Shown here: piece after piece, positions 42,044 to 55,136 of the stretch | How the letters are laid out: every line of letters begins with the position of its first letter | How positions within the stretch are numbered: position 1 is the stretch's first letter | Position numbers and translations under genes: made by a program | Assembly: GCF_029626265.1 (NCBI RefSeq) | Contig: NZ_JARUBN010000001.1 | Span: 7,319,001 to 7,383,000, forward strand | Source: Micromonospora sp. WMMD1102 | Lineage (GTDB): Bacteria > Actinomycetota > Actinomycetes > Mycobacteriales > Micromonosporaceae | DNA: 64,000 bases | Direction of reading: 5' to 3' | The notes under the pieces: generated by a model | What the model was told of the DNA's origin: nothing | The model's input: the letters and a program-made list of their open reading frames with translations, nothing else | Database searches by the model: none

Positions 42044-42674
42044 AAGGTGGTCGCCAGCGGCGGCCGGCGAGCAGGTTGCCGGCACCACTCCAGGCCATCT
42101 CCATCATCCGGCCGGCCATCCGGTCCGGATCGGCGTCCGGCTGGTCGGCCAGCAGGTCGGCGACCGACTCGGCGGCGCCGACCAGGGCGTACGCCATGAT
42201 CTCCAGTTCGGCGACGCGGGCCTCGCGGCCGTCGGCGGCCAGGCCACGGGCGAGCATCCCGGCGACCACCTCGATGATCCGGCTCCGCATCGACGCCAGT
42301 TCCCCGGCGAACGGGGGCTCGCCCCGGGCCTGCCGGTAGAGGACCGCCCAGCCGTCCCGGTGCGCGCCGACGAACCGGAAGAACGCCCGCAGGCCGCGCC
42401 AGAGCCGCTCCTCGAACGGCAGGTCCGGTACGACCGCGCCGACGATCGCCTCCATCAGCCGGGTCCCCTCCCGGTGCAGGCAGGCGACGAAGAGTTCTTC
42501 CTTCGAGCCGAGGTAGGCGTAGACCATGGGTTTGGAGATGCCGGCCTCGTCGGCGATCTCGTCCATGCTCGCCGCGTGGAAGCCGCGCCGGGAGAAGACC
42601 CCGACCGCGGCGTCGAGCATCTGCTGCTCCCGTACGGCCCGGGGTAGCCGCCGGAAGGCGGGCGGAGTCGGCAC
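42027..42674 (-). CDS. TetR-family repressor
   Basis: 215 residues. The N-terminal helix-turn-helix reads MLDAAVGVFSRRGFHAASMD and EIADEAGISKPMVYAYLGSK. The C-terminal domain is helical and ligand-binding, with no family I can name. GTG start, divergent from SCP2 and acyl-CoA genes, with a perfect operator dyad between. It is therefore the likely repressor of the lipid genes at 42771-46160, and possibly of the thiolase/fabG promoter which shares a half-site. Confidence 0.9.
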   Translation of the reverse strand: MPTPPAFRRLPRAVREQQMLDAAVGVFSRRGFHAASMDEIADEAGISKPMVYAYLGSKEELFVACLHREGTRLMEAIVGAVVPDLPFEERLWRGLRAFFRFVGAHRDGWAVLYRQARGEPPFAGELASMRSRIIEVVAGMLARGLAADGREARVAELEIMAYALVGAAESVADLLADQPDADPDRMAGRMMEMAWSGAGNLLAGRRWRPPSTRPD

Positions 42675-42689
42675 GCTTGCGAGCCTACC

Positions 42690-42717
42690 TACTCGTGCGT
42701 AGGGTTACGCACGAGTA
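42690..42717. promoter_or_regulatory. TetR operator dyad
   Basis: TACTCGTGCGTA (42690-42701) and TACGCACGAGTA (42706-42717) are perfect 12-bp inverted repeats with a 4-nt spacer, 15 bp upstream of the TetR start. Length and symmetry are typical of TetR sites, and the site serves both directions. Confidence 0.85.
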
Positions 42718-42770
42718 ACCAATAATCTTGACCGGAACAGCGACAACCACCAGCCCTGGAGGACCCTCGC

Positions 42771-43223
42771 ATGACCGACTTCGACCCGGCCAACTTCGCC
42801 TCGCTGGAGCCCCAGCAGTTCGCCCAGATCGTCAAGTCCACCCCGGACGACAAGCTGGCCGAGGTGATGAGCGGGGACCTGCGCGGCAAGGTCCTGGACG
42901 CGGTGTTCGGGCGGATGCCGGCACTGTTCCGGGCCGACCGGGCCGGCAACACCAACACGGTCATCCACTGGACCATCACCGGCCGGCCGGACGGCGGCTC
43001 CGACACCTACGAGATCGTCATCGAGAACGCGACCTGCCAGGTCTCCGAGACGCCACAGCGGGAGCCGAAGCTGACCCTCACGATGGGTCCGGTCGAGTTT
43101 CTCAAGATCGTCTCCGGTGGCGCCAACCCGGTGACGATGTTCATGACCGGCAAGCTGAAGGCAAAGGGTGACCTCGGGCTGGCCGCGAACATCGCCAACC
43201 TGTTCGACATCCCGAAGGCCTGA
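42771..43223 (+). CDS. SCP2 sterol-binding domain protein
   Basis: 150 residues. An SCP2-like lipid-binding fold: MTDFDPANFASLEPQQFAQI, then VIHWTITGRPDG and a C-terminal ANPVTMFMTGKLKAKGD followed by AANIANLFDI, both typical. It carries acyl chains or sterols to enzymes; here likely serves the acyl-CoA dehydrogenase and ligase downstream. GGAGGA lies upstream of the ATG. First gene of the TetR-controlled set. Confidence 0.88.
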   Translation: MTDFDPANFASLEPQQFAQIVKSTPDDKLAEVMSGDLRGKVLDAVFGRMPALFRADRAGNTNTVIHWTITGRPDGGSDTYEIVIENATCQVSETPQREPKLTLTMGPVEFLKIVSGGANPVTMFMTGKLKAKGDLGLAANIANLFDIPKA

Positions 43224-43309
43224 CCAGGACGCCCGACCAGATCAACCACCCCGGGCGTCCGGCGGAGCCGGCGCCCGGGTCCGGAACGACGAGGGGACGA
43301 GGGGACGGC

Positions 43310-44524
43310 GTGACCGAGTTCTCGCTCGACCTGAACGAGGAGCAGCAGGAGCTGCGCGACTGGGTGCACGGCTTCGCCGCCGAGATCGTGCGGCCGGCCG
43401 CCGCCGAGTGGGACGCCCGCGAGGAGACCCCCTGGCCGGTGATCCAGGAGGCGGCGAAGGTCGGGCTGTACGGCTTCGAGTTCATCGCCAACTGCTGGGC
43501 CGACCCGACCGGCCTCTCCCTGCCGCTGGCCAACGAGGAACTCTTCTGGGGCGACGCCGGGATCGGCATGGCTCTCTTCGGCACCACCCTGGCGGTGGCC
43601 GCCATCTACGGCTCCGGCACCCCCGAACAGCTGCTCGAATGGGTGCCGCAGTGCTACGGCGACACCGACCGGCCGGCCGTGGCGGCGTTCTGCAGCACCG
43701 AGCCGGAGGCCGGCTCCGACGTCGCTGCCATGCGCACCCGGGCCCGCTACGACGCCGGCACCGACGAGTGGGTGCTGACCGGGCAGAAGGCGTACGCCAC
43801 GAACGGCGGGATCGCCGCCGTGCACGTGGTCACCGCCTCGGTGGAGCCCGAACTCGGCTCCCGGGGCCAGGCCGCCTTCGTGGTGCCGCCCGGCACGGCC
43901 GGACTGACCGCGACGAAGAAGCTCAGGAAGCTGGGGCTGCGCGCCTCGCACACCGCCGACGTCTTCCTCGACGAGGTACGCGTGCCGGGCCGCTGCCTGC
44001 TCGGCGGGCGCGAGGCGCTGACCGAACGGCTCGACCGGGCCCGGAGCGGGCAGCGCGGCAACAGCCAGGCCGCGATGCGTACCTTCGAACTGTCCCGGCC
44101 GACGGTCGGGGCGCAGGCGGTCGGGGTGGCCCGGGCGGCGTACGAGTACGCCCTGGCGTACGCCCGGGAGCGGGTGCAGTTCGGCCGGCCGATCGTCGAG
44201 AACCAGGCGGTCGCATTCCAGCTCGCGGACATGCGGATGGAGATCGACGCCGCCCGGCTGCTGGTCTGGCGGGCCGCCTGGATGGGCCGCAACAACCGCC
44301 CGTTCAGCGCGGGCGAGGGCTCGATGTCGAAGCTCAAGGCCGGCGAGGTGGCGGTCTCGGTTACCGAACGGGCGGTGCAGATCCTCGGCGGCGCCGGCTT
44401 CCTCCGCGAGCACCCGGTCGAGCGCTGGTACCGGGACGCCAAGATCTACACGATCTTCGAGGGGACCTCGGAGATCCAGCGGCTGGTCATCTCCCGGGCC
44501 ATCTCCGGGCACCAGATCCGCTGA
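43310..44524 (+). CDS. Acyl-CoA dehydrogenase
   Basis: 404 residues. FAD enzyme for the first step of beta-oxidation. The FAD/substrate motif is FCSTEPEAGSDVAAM. The fold then gives RVQFGRPIVENQAVAFQLAD and the catalytic Glu region IYTIFEGTSEIQRL near the C-terminus. GTG start, 86 bp after SCP2 and 46 bp before the ligase. Same strand, therefore probably one operon. Confidence 0.93.
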   Translation: MTEFSLDLNEEQQELRDWVHGFAAEIVRPAAAEWDAREETPWPVIQEAAKVGLYGFEFIANCWADPTGLSLPLANEELFWGDAGIGMALFGTTLAVAAIYGSGTPEQLLEWVPQCYGDTDRPAVAAFCSTEPEAGSDVAAMRTRARYDAGTDEWVLTGQKAYATNGGIAAVHVVTASVEPELGSRGQAAFVVPPGTAGLTATKKLRKLGLRASHTADVFLDEVRVPGRCLLGGREALTERLDRARSGQRGNSQAAMRTFELSRPTVGAQAVGVARAAYEYALAYARERVQFGRPIVENQAVAFQLADMRMEIDAARLLVWRAAWMGRNNRPFSAGEGSMSKLKAGEVAVSVTERAVQILGGAGFLREHPVERWYRDAKIYTIFEGTSEIQRLVISRAISGHQIR

Positions 44525-44570
44525 CCAGCCGCGGATCCAGGGCGGCAGCACAACAGGAGGGAGTACCCCG

Positions 44571-46160
44571 TTGCCTTCCGACCTCGCGTTCCTGGTCGCC
44601 ACGCTGACCCGGCGCGGGCTGCTCAAGCCCGGCTCGCCCCGGCGGGTCGCGGCACAGCTCGGCGCCCTGCGGAACTGGGGCTTCAGCCTGGCCGGCGAGC
44701 TGCGCCAGGCGGCGGCCCGGGATCCGGACCGGATCGCGCTGGTCGACGAGGAGCGCGGCGAGGTCAGCTACCGGGAGCTGCTGGACCGGGCCGAACGGCT
44801 GGCCCGGTCGCTACGGGCCCGCTACGGCGTGACCGAGGGCGACCGGATCGGGGTGCTCTGCCGCAACCACTCGGGACTGGTGGAGACGGCCGTGGCCGGC
44901 GGGCTGCTCGGCGCCGACATCGTGCTCGGCAACACCGGCCTGTCCGGGGCACAGCTCGCGGCCGTCGCCCAGGAGCAGCGGTTCCGGCTGCTGGTGCACG
45001 ACGACGAGTTCCTCGACCGGGTCGTCGGGCTGCCGGCCGAGGTGCACCGGATCGACGAACGGGAGTACCCGGAACTAATGGCCGGGGCGCCGCACGGTGA
45101 GCTGCACCCGCCGGAGCGGGACGGCCGGACCATCGTGCTCACCTCCGGCACCACCGGCACCCCGAAGGGTGCCCGCCGGCCCACCCCGAACGGCCTCGGC
45201 CCGCTCGTCGCGATCATCGACCGGATCCCGCTGCACCACGGGGTACGGATGATGATCGCCGCCCCGCTCTTCCACACCTGGGGGTACGCCGCACTCCAGA
45301 TGGCCTTCGCGCTGCGCGGCACCGTCGTACTGCATCGGCGGTTCGAGCCGGTGGCGGCGGTGGCGGCGCTGCGCCGGCACTCCTGCACCGCGCTGTTCGC
45401 CGTACCGGTGATGCTGCAACGGCTGCTGGAGGTGCCGCCGGCCGCCACGCCGCCGCTGGAGGTGGTCGCGGTCAGCGGCTCGGCGCTGCCCGGCGGGCTG
45501 GCGCCCCGGTTCATGGACCGGTACGGCGACGTGCTCTACAACCTCTACGGCTCCACCGAGGTCTCCTGGGCCGCCATCGCCACCCCGGCCGAGCTGCGCC
45601 GGGCGCCGACCACCGCCGGCCGGCCGCCGCACGGCACCCGGCTGGCGATCGTCGACGCCGCCGGCGAGCCCGTGCCGGCCGGTCAGGTCGGCCGGATCCT
45701 GGTCGGCAACGAACTGCTCTTCGAGGGGTACACGGCGGGCGGGCCGGAACAGCAGGGTCGGGTTGCCGGCCCGGCCCGGGTACGGCTGCTGGACACCGGC
45801 GACCTCGGCCACCTGGACGCGGACGGGCTGCTGCACGTCGACGGCCGGGCCGACGACATGATCGTCTCGGGGGGCGAGAACGTCCATCCGGCCGAGGTGG
45901 AGAACCTGCTCGCCGAGCTGCCCCAGGTGCGCGAGGTGGCGGTCATCGGGGTACCGGACCGGACGTACGGGCAGCGGCTGGTGGCGTACCTGGTGCTGCG
46001 TCCCGGCGAGACGATCGACCCGGACGCGGTACGCGAGTACGTCCGCCGCTACCGAGCCCGGTTCTCGGTGCCGAGGGACGTCAACTTCGTACCGGCGCTG
46101 CCGCGCAACGCGACCGGCAAGGTGATGACCAGGGAGTTGCGCCGCTACCACCGGGCCTGA
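44571..46160 (+). CDS. Acyl-CoA ligase (AMP-binding, class I adenylate-forming)
   Basis: 529 residues. The P-loop reads TSGTTGTPKGARRP. The middle has LYGSTEVSWAAIATP and LLDTGDLGHLDADGLL, and the end has the conserved Lys loop NATGKVMTREL. It activates a fatty acid via the adenylate to acyl-CoA. The TTG at 44571 is chosen because CAGGAGGGAG lies about 8 nt upstream. It feeds acyl-CoA to the dehydrogenase encoded just before it. Confidence 0.93.
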   Translation: MPSDLAFLVATLTRRGLLKPGSPRRVAAQLGALRNWGFSLAGELRQAAARDPDRIALVDEERGEVSYRELLDRAERLARSLRARYGVTEGDRIGVLCRNHSGLVETAVAGGLLGADIVLGNTGLSGAQLAAVAQEQRFRLLVHDDEFLDRVVGLPAEVHRIDEREYPELMAGAPHGELHPPERDGRTIVLTSGTTGTPKGARRPTPNGLGPLVAIIDRIPLHHGVRMMIAAPLFHTWGYAALQMAFALRGTVVLHRRFEPVAAVAALRRHSCTALFAVPVMLQRLLEVPPAATPPLEVVAVSGSALPGGLAPRFMDRYGDVLYNLYGSTEVSWAAIATPAELRRAPTTAGRPPHGTRLAIVDAAGEPVPAGQVGRILVGNELLFEGYTAGGPEQQGRVAGPARVRLLDTGDLGHLDADGLLHVDGRADDMIVSGGENVHPAEVENLLAELPQVREVAVIGVPDRTYGQRLVAYLVLRPGETIDPDAVREYVRRYRARFSVPRDVNFVPALPRNATGKVMTRELRRYHRA

Positions 46161-46222
46161 ACCGAGCGGTCGACGACCGCCGGCGGCGGACGGCGGGAGG
46201 CGAACGGCGGGCGGTCGACGGC

Positions 46223-47238
46223 TCAGGTGGTGATTCGGACGGTCACCGTGCCGATCAGGATCCGGTGGTCGGAGCAGGCGCCGCCGCAGCTCGTCGAGAT
46301 GGCCAGCGAGTCACCGGTGTACGTCCCGGCGATCCGGTCCTCCCGTACGAAGATCATGTCGATCTTCTTGCCCTGGCCGTCCGGTCCGCTGGTGTCGCCG
46401 TCGGCGACTGTCGTCTCGCCGTAGCCGGGACTGGCCGGATCGGTGTCGTCCAGCTCCCGGTAGTCGCCCTGGTTGCCGCTGTTGCGCGGCACGTCCAGGT
46501 TGCGGGAGTACCACGGGTTCATCCGGCCGTAGTTCGGCTGGGCGTTGAAGTCGCCCGCGATGATCACCGTGTCGCCGGCCGCGTGGTAGCTCTCCACCCG
46601 GGTCAGCACCTCGCCGAGCTGGCGTTCGTTGATCTTTCCGCCGCCGATCACCTCGTTGGACGGGGTGATGTGGGTGGTGCAGAACCTCAGGTGCGGGCGG
46701 GCCTCCAGCGGGGCACAGAGCAGCTTGCGCCGCTCCGAGCTGCCGTCCGGGGCCAGCGCGAGACGGTCCGCCGGGCCCATCGGCGCCCTGCTGAAGATGG
46801 CGACCCCGAACGGCTCACCGCCGCAGGCGGTCTCGTTGTGCGCCTCGAAGCGGGAGAAGTTCTCGACGTCCTGCGGCCAGCCCGACCCCCGCAGGTTGGA
46901 CTGCACCGCCTTGTACTGGCTCCAGCACAGCTCGTTCAGCGCCGCGAAGTGCGCGCTGCGGTTGCGGATCGAGTTGGCCAGCGCGCCGATCAGCCCGTTC
47001 CCGGTGGCGCCCCGGTGCATCTTCCAGCCGGCGACGTTCCAGACCCAGACGTTGTAGCTGGCGGTGACCTCGGCAGCCGAGGCCGCCGGAGCAGCCGTGC
47101 CCGCCAGCCCTGCCGGAGCAGCCGTGCCCGCCAGCGCTGCCGGACAGCCGAGGCCGGCGCGGCGGCCGACAGTGCCACCGCCGGCACCATGGCCAGCGCC
47201 GCCGCCGTGAACGTCGCGAACCCCCGCCGGAACCGCAT
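46223..47238 (-). pseudogene. Secreted endonuclease/exonuclease/phosphatase-fold protein, frameshifted
   Basis: The frame from ATG 47020 encodes an EEP (DNase I-like) domain: LNELCWSQY, IIAGDFNAQPNYGRMN, KKIDMIFV and CSDHRILIG carry the metal and catalytic residues. Its natural N-terminus lies further up: a signal peptide MRFRRGFATFTAAALAMVPA with AGGAGG before ATG 47238 is in another frame. The two frames join near 47130-47180, in a 27-bp repeat (two copies) encoding LAGTAAPAG. One base lost there would separate export from the enzyme. If real it is a broken secreted nuclease; a sequencing error is possible. Confidence 0.72.
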
Positions 47239-47375
47239 CGCCGTCCTCCTGGTGCTCGGTCGGGAAGGAGACAGCGATGATAGGGGCCGGCGAGGGCTCG
47301 CGGAGCCGCTCGGTACATATCGGACGGACGAAAAGGACGGACGGCCGGACCGCGCGCCGGCCGCCCGGGCCCGGG

Positions 47376-48011
47376 TCAGACCGAGGGGATCTCGTGCACC
47401 AGTGCCGAGGCGGTCAGGGTCCTGGAGCGCACCTCGCCGCCGCCGACCGTACGCAGCTGGTAGGTGTGCTTGACGTACTCGCCGGGGCTGCCGCCGCACG
47501 GGAAGTCGATGGTGGCGGTGCCGACCGGCGGGTAGGTGTTGTAGATCCCGGGCCCGTCGACGGAGAGGGTCACCTTGTCGGCGCCGGTCACCTTCCACTC
47601 CAGGATCACCGGGACCCCGGGAACGCGGTTGACGTTCGTACCCTGGTCGCACTGCGGCTTCTGCTTGATCTTGTAGTGGACGATCGTCGGGCCGCTCGGC
47701 TTCTTGCCGGTCGTACCGCTGCCGCCGGTGTTGCCACCGCCACCCGGGTTGCCGCCACCGCCGGGGTTGCCGCTGCCGCCGGGCTGGCCGCCCTGCCCCG
47801 CCGGACCGCCGCTCGACCCCGGGGTGCCGCCCGGCCCGTCCGCCGGGGCGCTGCCCAGGCCGGCGTCACCGGTGGCGCCGGGGGCAGCGGTGGCCGGTGC
47901 CGAGGTCGCCGGGGTCGACCCGCCGGCCTCGATCGTGACGCAACCGGTCGCCGCGACCGCGATCGCGCCGCCGAGGGCGACCACCGCCGCCCGAGTCAGG
48001 TACCTGTGCAT
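47376..48011 (-). CDS. Lipoprotein with Gly/Pro-rich linker
   Basis: 211 residues. A signal peptide ends in the lipobox AVAATGC, so Cys is lipidated and the protein anchored. A Gly/Pro/Ser/Asn linker follows (GGQPGGSGNPGGGGNPGG). A beta-rich C-terminal domain runs from about 120 (PTIVHYKIKQKPQCDQG, then VPGVPVILEWKVTGADKVTL), with two cysteines. I do not recognise the domain. ATG 48011 with GGAGG upstream. Confidence 0.78.
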   Translation of the reverse strand: MHRYLTRAAVVALGGAIAVAATGCVTIEAGGSTPATSAPATAAPGATGDAGLGSAPADGPGGTPGSSGGPAGQGGQPGGSGNPGGGGNPGGGGNTGGSGTTGKKPSGPTIVHYKIKQKPQCDQGTNVNRVPGVPVILEWKVTGADKVTLSVDGPGIYNTYPPVGTATIDFPCGGSPGEYVKHTYQLRTVGGGEVRSRTLTASALVHEIPSV

Positions 48012-48132
48012 GGCCGCTCCTCCGCCACTGGAATCCCCCGACAATCCGGGGTGATCTCACGGTAGGAGACCCGGTCCGACCGACGAATCACGGTTTCGTG
48101 CCAGCCGGTCGGGTGACGCGGGAGGCCCCGGG

Positions 48133-49428
<1,296 letters not shown>

Positions 49429-49450
49429 CGATCCTACGGTCAGGCGTGCA

Positions 49451-49497
49451 AGGAAGGGCCCCCGCTTATCGCTTTTTGTTGTAGAGGGGGCCCTTCC

Positions 49498-49498
<1 letters not shown>
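49451..49498. repeat. GGGCCC-rich hairpin element between purA and purD
   Basis: AGGAAGGGCCCCC (49451-49463) and GGGGGCCCTTCCT (49486-49498) are 13-bp inverted repeats around a 23-nt AT-richer loop. The right arm touches the purA stop codon. I recall the same style of element as a common repeat of Micromonosporaceae genomes; it may act as a terminator. Confidence 0.75.
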
Positions 49499-51916
<2,418 letters not shown>

Positions 51917-52010
51917 TCTCTTGTGGAAGGCTGTGGTGGGGACCTCCGTGCCCGGCCCGACGCCGACCGGCGGGCATATCCTCGGGTGTGTGGGGGGAGG
52001 TAGGTAGACC

Positions 52011-55000
52011 GTGGTGAACAGTCATGGAGACCGGGGGTACATACCCGGCCAGGTGCCGGCAGCGCCGCAGGAGGCGGAGCCGCTGTGGCCACCGGACGAG
52101 ATCGTCGCCGAGCCGCGCGACGAGTCCAATCCGATCAGTTGGGCACCGACCCCACCACCGCCGCCGGACGCGACCCCGCCGGGCCCGATCTCGGGAGTGC
52201 CGCAGCCCGTCGCGCACCAGCCCTACCAGTCCACCCCGCCGGCCGTCGCACACCAGCCCTACCAGGCCACTCCGCCGGCCGTTCCGCCCGGTCCACCACC
52301 CGGGGTCCCGCCGGTCCCGCCCGCGTTCGGGCCCGTGCCGACCCCACCCGGGCCACCCGGACCGTCCGCTCCGCAGCCGCCGGTCCCGCCGGTGACCGCC
52401 ATCCCCGTGCACCCGCCGGCCCCGCCCGTGCCGCCGCCCGGTCCGGCGCCGCACTCCGGGGCGGCCGAGACGCCGATGCTTTCGCCGACCCGGGTCTGGC
52501 CGACGGTCAGCCCGGGCAACCAGGGCCGGGCCTCGGTGAACACCGGTGACATCCGCCGGCCCGACACCACCGGCCGGCCCGAGACCGGTGGTGTCGACGC
52601 GACCGGCCGGGCCCGCCCGGACTCCCCGGACCGGCCGGCGACCGGCGCGGAGCAGACCGGCGGCACCGGTACGGCCGAGCCCCGGGCCGCCGGCAAGGCG
52701 AGCGTCGGCCCCGGCGCCGGCAAGGCGACGGTCGGCCCGGTGAGCCCGACCGCGGGCAAGGCGTCCGTCGGGCCGGCCGCCGGCAAGGCGGCGGTGAGCC
52801 CCCACGCGGGCAAAGCCGCGGTCGGCCCGGCCACCGGAGCGACGCCGGCCGTCCCGACGACCGGCTCCCGGGCGACCGGTTCCCCGTCGGCGTCGGCATC
52901 CCCGTCGGCGTCGGCGAACGCGTCCGCCTCAAGCGGCAGCGCGACCCCGACGAGCGGAGCCGCGTCCAGCGCCGGAGGAACGTCGACCGGTACGGGCGCG
53001 TCCACCGGCGGGCCGGCCTCCACCGGCGCAGCGGCGTCCACCGGCGGAGGATTCTCGACCGGAAGCACCGCCTCCACCGGCGGAAGTGTCTCGACCGGAA
53101 GCACCGCCTCCACCGGCGGAGGCATGTCGACCGGCGGAGGACCCTCGAGCGGCGGAGGACCCTCGACAGGCAGGGCGACCGCAACGGGCGCGGCGACGTT
53201 GACCGACGGGGGACCGGGTGGCGACGCCGGGCCTGCCGCCGGGGCGTCCGAGCCGTCGACCGGCGTCGAACAGGGCAGGACCGCGACCTCGAGGGGCGAC
53301 GCTGGCGGCACCGCGGAGGCGGACCGCACCGCCGGGGCGGAGGCGGTCCAGCCCGAGGCCGGCGCGGTCGGGCAGCGGGAGACGCCCCGCGCCGCCGAAC
53401 CGGCCCGGGGCCGGGCGACGCTGCCGGCCACCAGCCGCAGCCAGCCGGACGGCGGCCCGGCCCGGCCCCCCGCCGAGTCGCCGTGGGCACAGCCGCCGCA
53501 GCGGCCGGTCGCGCCGCAGCACGGCGCCCCGGTACCCGTCTCGGCGACACCGCTCCCGCCACCGCCGACGGCTCCGCAGCCGATCCAGCCGCCCATCCCG
53601 CCGCACCCCGTCTCCGGTCCCGGGCCGGCGACTCCCGGTCCCGGGCCCGGTTCGACGACTCCCGGGGCCGATCCGGCGAGCGCCTCGGCCCCACCGGTCG
53701 GCCCGTACCCGCCAACGATCAGTCCCGGGCCGTACTCGGCCACGGCGCGGCCGGTCTCGGCGTACCCGCCCGGGGCGCACCAGCCCGGACCGCCGCCAGC
53801 ACCGACGGCGGGCTATCCGGCGTACCCGCCGCAGCCGGCGGACCAGCCCGGCCCGCCCGGCTACCCGAGTCAACCCGGCTATCCCAGCTATCCGCCCCCG
53901 CCGCCACCGGCATCCGCTCCGCAGTCCGGCTGGGCTCCACCGCCGGCTCCCCCGGTGCCGCCGGTTTCCTCGCACCCTCCGCACCGGGGCGTGACCGAGG
54001 TGCCGCAGCAGCCGTACGCCGAGTCAGCCGGGGTGCAACGGGTTCCGGCGCAGCCGGACGCCTATCCCGACCCGCTCTGGACACCGGACTCCGGTACGCC
54101 CACCGCCGAGGACTTCGCCCGTCGCCGGGCGGTACGCCCCGCCGACCCGGTCGCCCAGATGGGGGTACGCGCGGCGGTCAACAAGACCACGCTGGGGTTG
54201 GTGAAGCTCGCTCCGGGCCGGCACGAGCAGGAGATCAAGCAGGACATCGAGATGATCCGCCGGAACTTCGGCGGACTGCGCCAGGTGACGGTGGTCAACC
54301 CGAAGGGCGGGGCCGGCAAGACGGTGGCGATCCTGCTGCTGGCGATGACCTTCGGGCAGAAGCGCGGCGGATACGTGCTGGCCTGGGACAACAACGAGAC
54401 CCAGGGCACCCTGGGGATGCGGGCGCAGCAGGACTTCCACTCCCGCACGGTGCGGGACATGCTCCGCGACCTCTACCAGTTCAAGGGGGCGCACGGCCGG
54501 GTCGGCGACCTGTCGCAGTACGTCCGTTCGCAGAGCGAGGGCATGTTCGACGTACTCGCCTCCGACGAGTCCGCGACCGGCGGCGAGATGCTCACCGCCG
54601 CCGCCTTCGCCGAGATCCGCGAGGTGGTCAGCCGGTTCTACAAGCTGATCTTCGTCGACACCGGCAACAACGTCCGGGCCCAGAACTGGCAGGCGGCGAT
54701 CGACGCCACCGACCAGCTCGTGGTGACCATGTCGGCCAGGAACGACTCCGCCGAGACGGCCGCCCGGATGCTCGACCACCTGGAGCAGAGCGGTCGGCAG
54801 CGGCTCGTCCGGCAGGCGGTGACGGTGGTCTCCATGCCGCCGTCGCGCAAGGAGATCGACCTGCCGGCGATCCAGCGGCACTTCGCCGCCCGGACCAGGG
54901 CGGTGCTGCTGGCCCCGTACGAGCGGTTGATCGACACCGGCGAACCGATCCGGTACGCCCAGCTCTCGTCCGCGACCCGGGACGCCTGGCTGAAGATCGC

Positions 55001-55025
55001 CGCCTCGGTCGCCGAAGGTCTCTGA
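52011..55025 (+). CDS. Pro-rich protein with C-terminal MinD/ParA-like ATPase (EspI-like)
   Basis: 1004 residues. About the first 700 are low-complexity: Pro-rich, then Ala/Gly/Ser/Thr repeats such as GKASVGP and STGGG, then Pro/Tyr-rich. The end (about 735-1004) is a P-loop ATPase with deviant Walker A NPKGGAGKTVAILLLAMTF, LAWDNNETQGTLGM and KLIFVDTGNN (Walker B). This resembles EspI of the mycobacterial ESX-1 locus and Streptomyces SCO-type relatives. No ESX genes are nearby, so the role is open: a spatial regulator or a secretion-associated ATPase. GTG 52011 (or 52014) with GGGGGAGG upstream. Confidence 0.83.
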   Translation: MVNSHGDRGYIPGQVPAAPQEAEPLWPPDEIVAEPRDESNPISWAPTPPPPPDATPPGPISGVPQPVAHQPYQSTPPAVAHQPYQATPPAVPPGPPPGVPPVPPAFGPVPTPPGPPGPSAPQPPVPPVTAIPVHPPAPPVPPPGPAPHSGAAETPMLSPTRVWPTVSPGNQGRASVNTGDIRRPDTTGRPETGGVDATGRARPDSPDRPATGAEQTGGTGTAEPRAAGKASVGPGAGKATVGPVSPTAGKASVGPAAGKAAVSPHAGKAAVGPATGATPAVPTTGSRATGSPSASASPSASANASASSGSATPTSGAASSAGGTSTGTGASTGGPASTGAAASTGGGFSTGSTASTGGSVSTGSTASTGGGMSTGGGPSSGGGPSTGRATATGAATLTDGGPGGDAGPAAGASEPSTGVEQGRTATSRGDAGGTAEADRTAGAEAVQPEAGAVGQRETPRAAEPARGRATLPATSRSQPDGGPARPPAESPWAQPPQRPVAPQHGAPVPVSATPLPPPPTAPQPIQPPIPPHPVSGPGPATPGPGPGSTTPGADPASASAPPVGPYPPTISPGPYSATARPVSAYPPGAHQPGPPPAPTAGYPAYPPQPADQPGPPGYPSQPGYPSYPPPPPPASAPQSGWAPPPAPPVPPVSSHPPHRGVTEVPQQPYAESAGVQRVPAQPDAYPDPLWTPDSGTPTAEDFARRRAVRPADPVAQMGVRAAVNKTTLGLVKLAPGRHEQEIKQDIEMIRRNFGGLRQVTVVNPKGGAGKTVAILLLAMTFGQKRGGYVLAWDNNETQGTLGMRAQQDFHSRTVRDMLRDLYQFKGAHGRVGDLSQYVRSQSEGMFDVLASDESATGGEMLTAAAFAEIREVVSRFYKLIFVDTGNNVRAQNWQAAIDATDQLVVTMSARNDSAETAARMLDHLEQSGRQRLVRQAVTVVSMPPSRKEIDLPAIQRHFAARTRAVLLAPYERLIDTGEPIRYAQLSSATRDAWLKIAASVAEGL

Positions 55026-55045
55026 CCCACCCGCCCAACATGATC

Positions 55046-55085
55046 ACGTAGCGTCCGGCCGGCCAGCGCAGGCCGGACGTTACGT
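55046..55085. terminator. Bidirectional terminator after the EspI-like gene
   Basis: ACGTAGCGTCCGGCC (55046-55060) pairs with GGCCGGACGTTACGT (55071-55085), 14 of 15 positions, 10-nt loop. A short direct repeat TTACGTGCTGACGTG follows at about 55080-55110. Confidence 0.8.
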
Positions 55086-55136
55086 GCTGACGTGCGCCGT
55101 TACGTGCTGACGTGAGCTGTGCTGAGGAGGGCGGGG

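Noticed and set aside
42027..42717. TetR gene called as KstR or FasR regulator
   Set aside because: The operator and ligand domain do not match the motifs I remember for those proteins.
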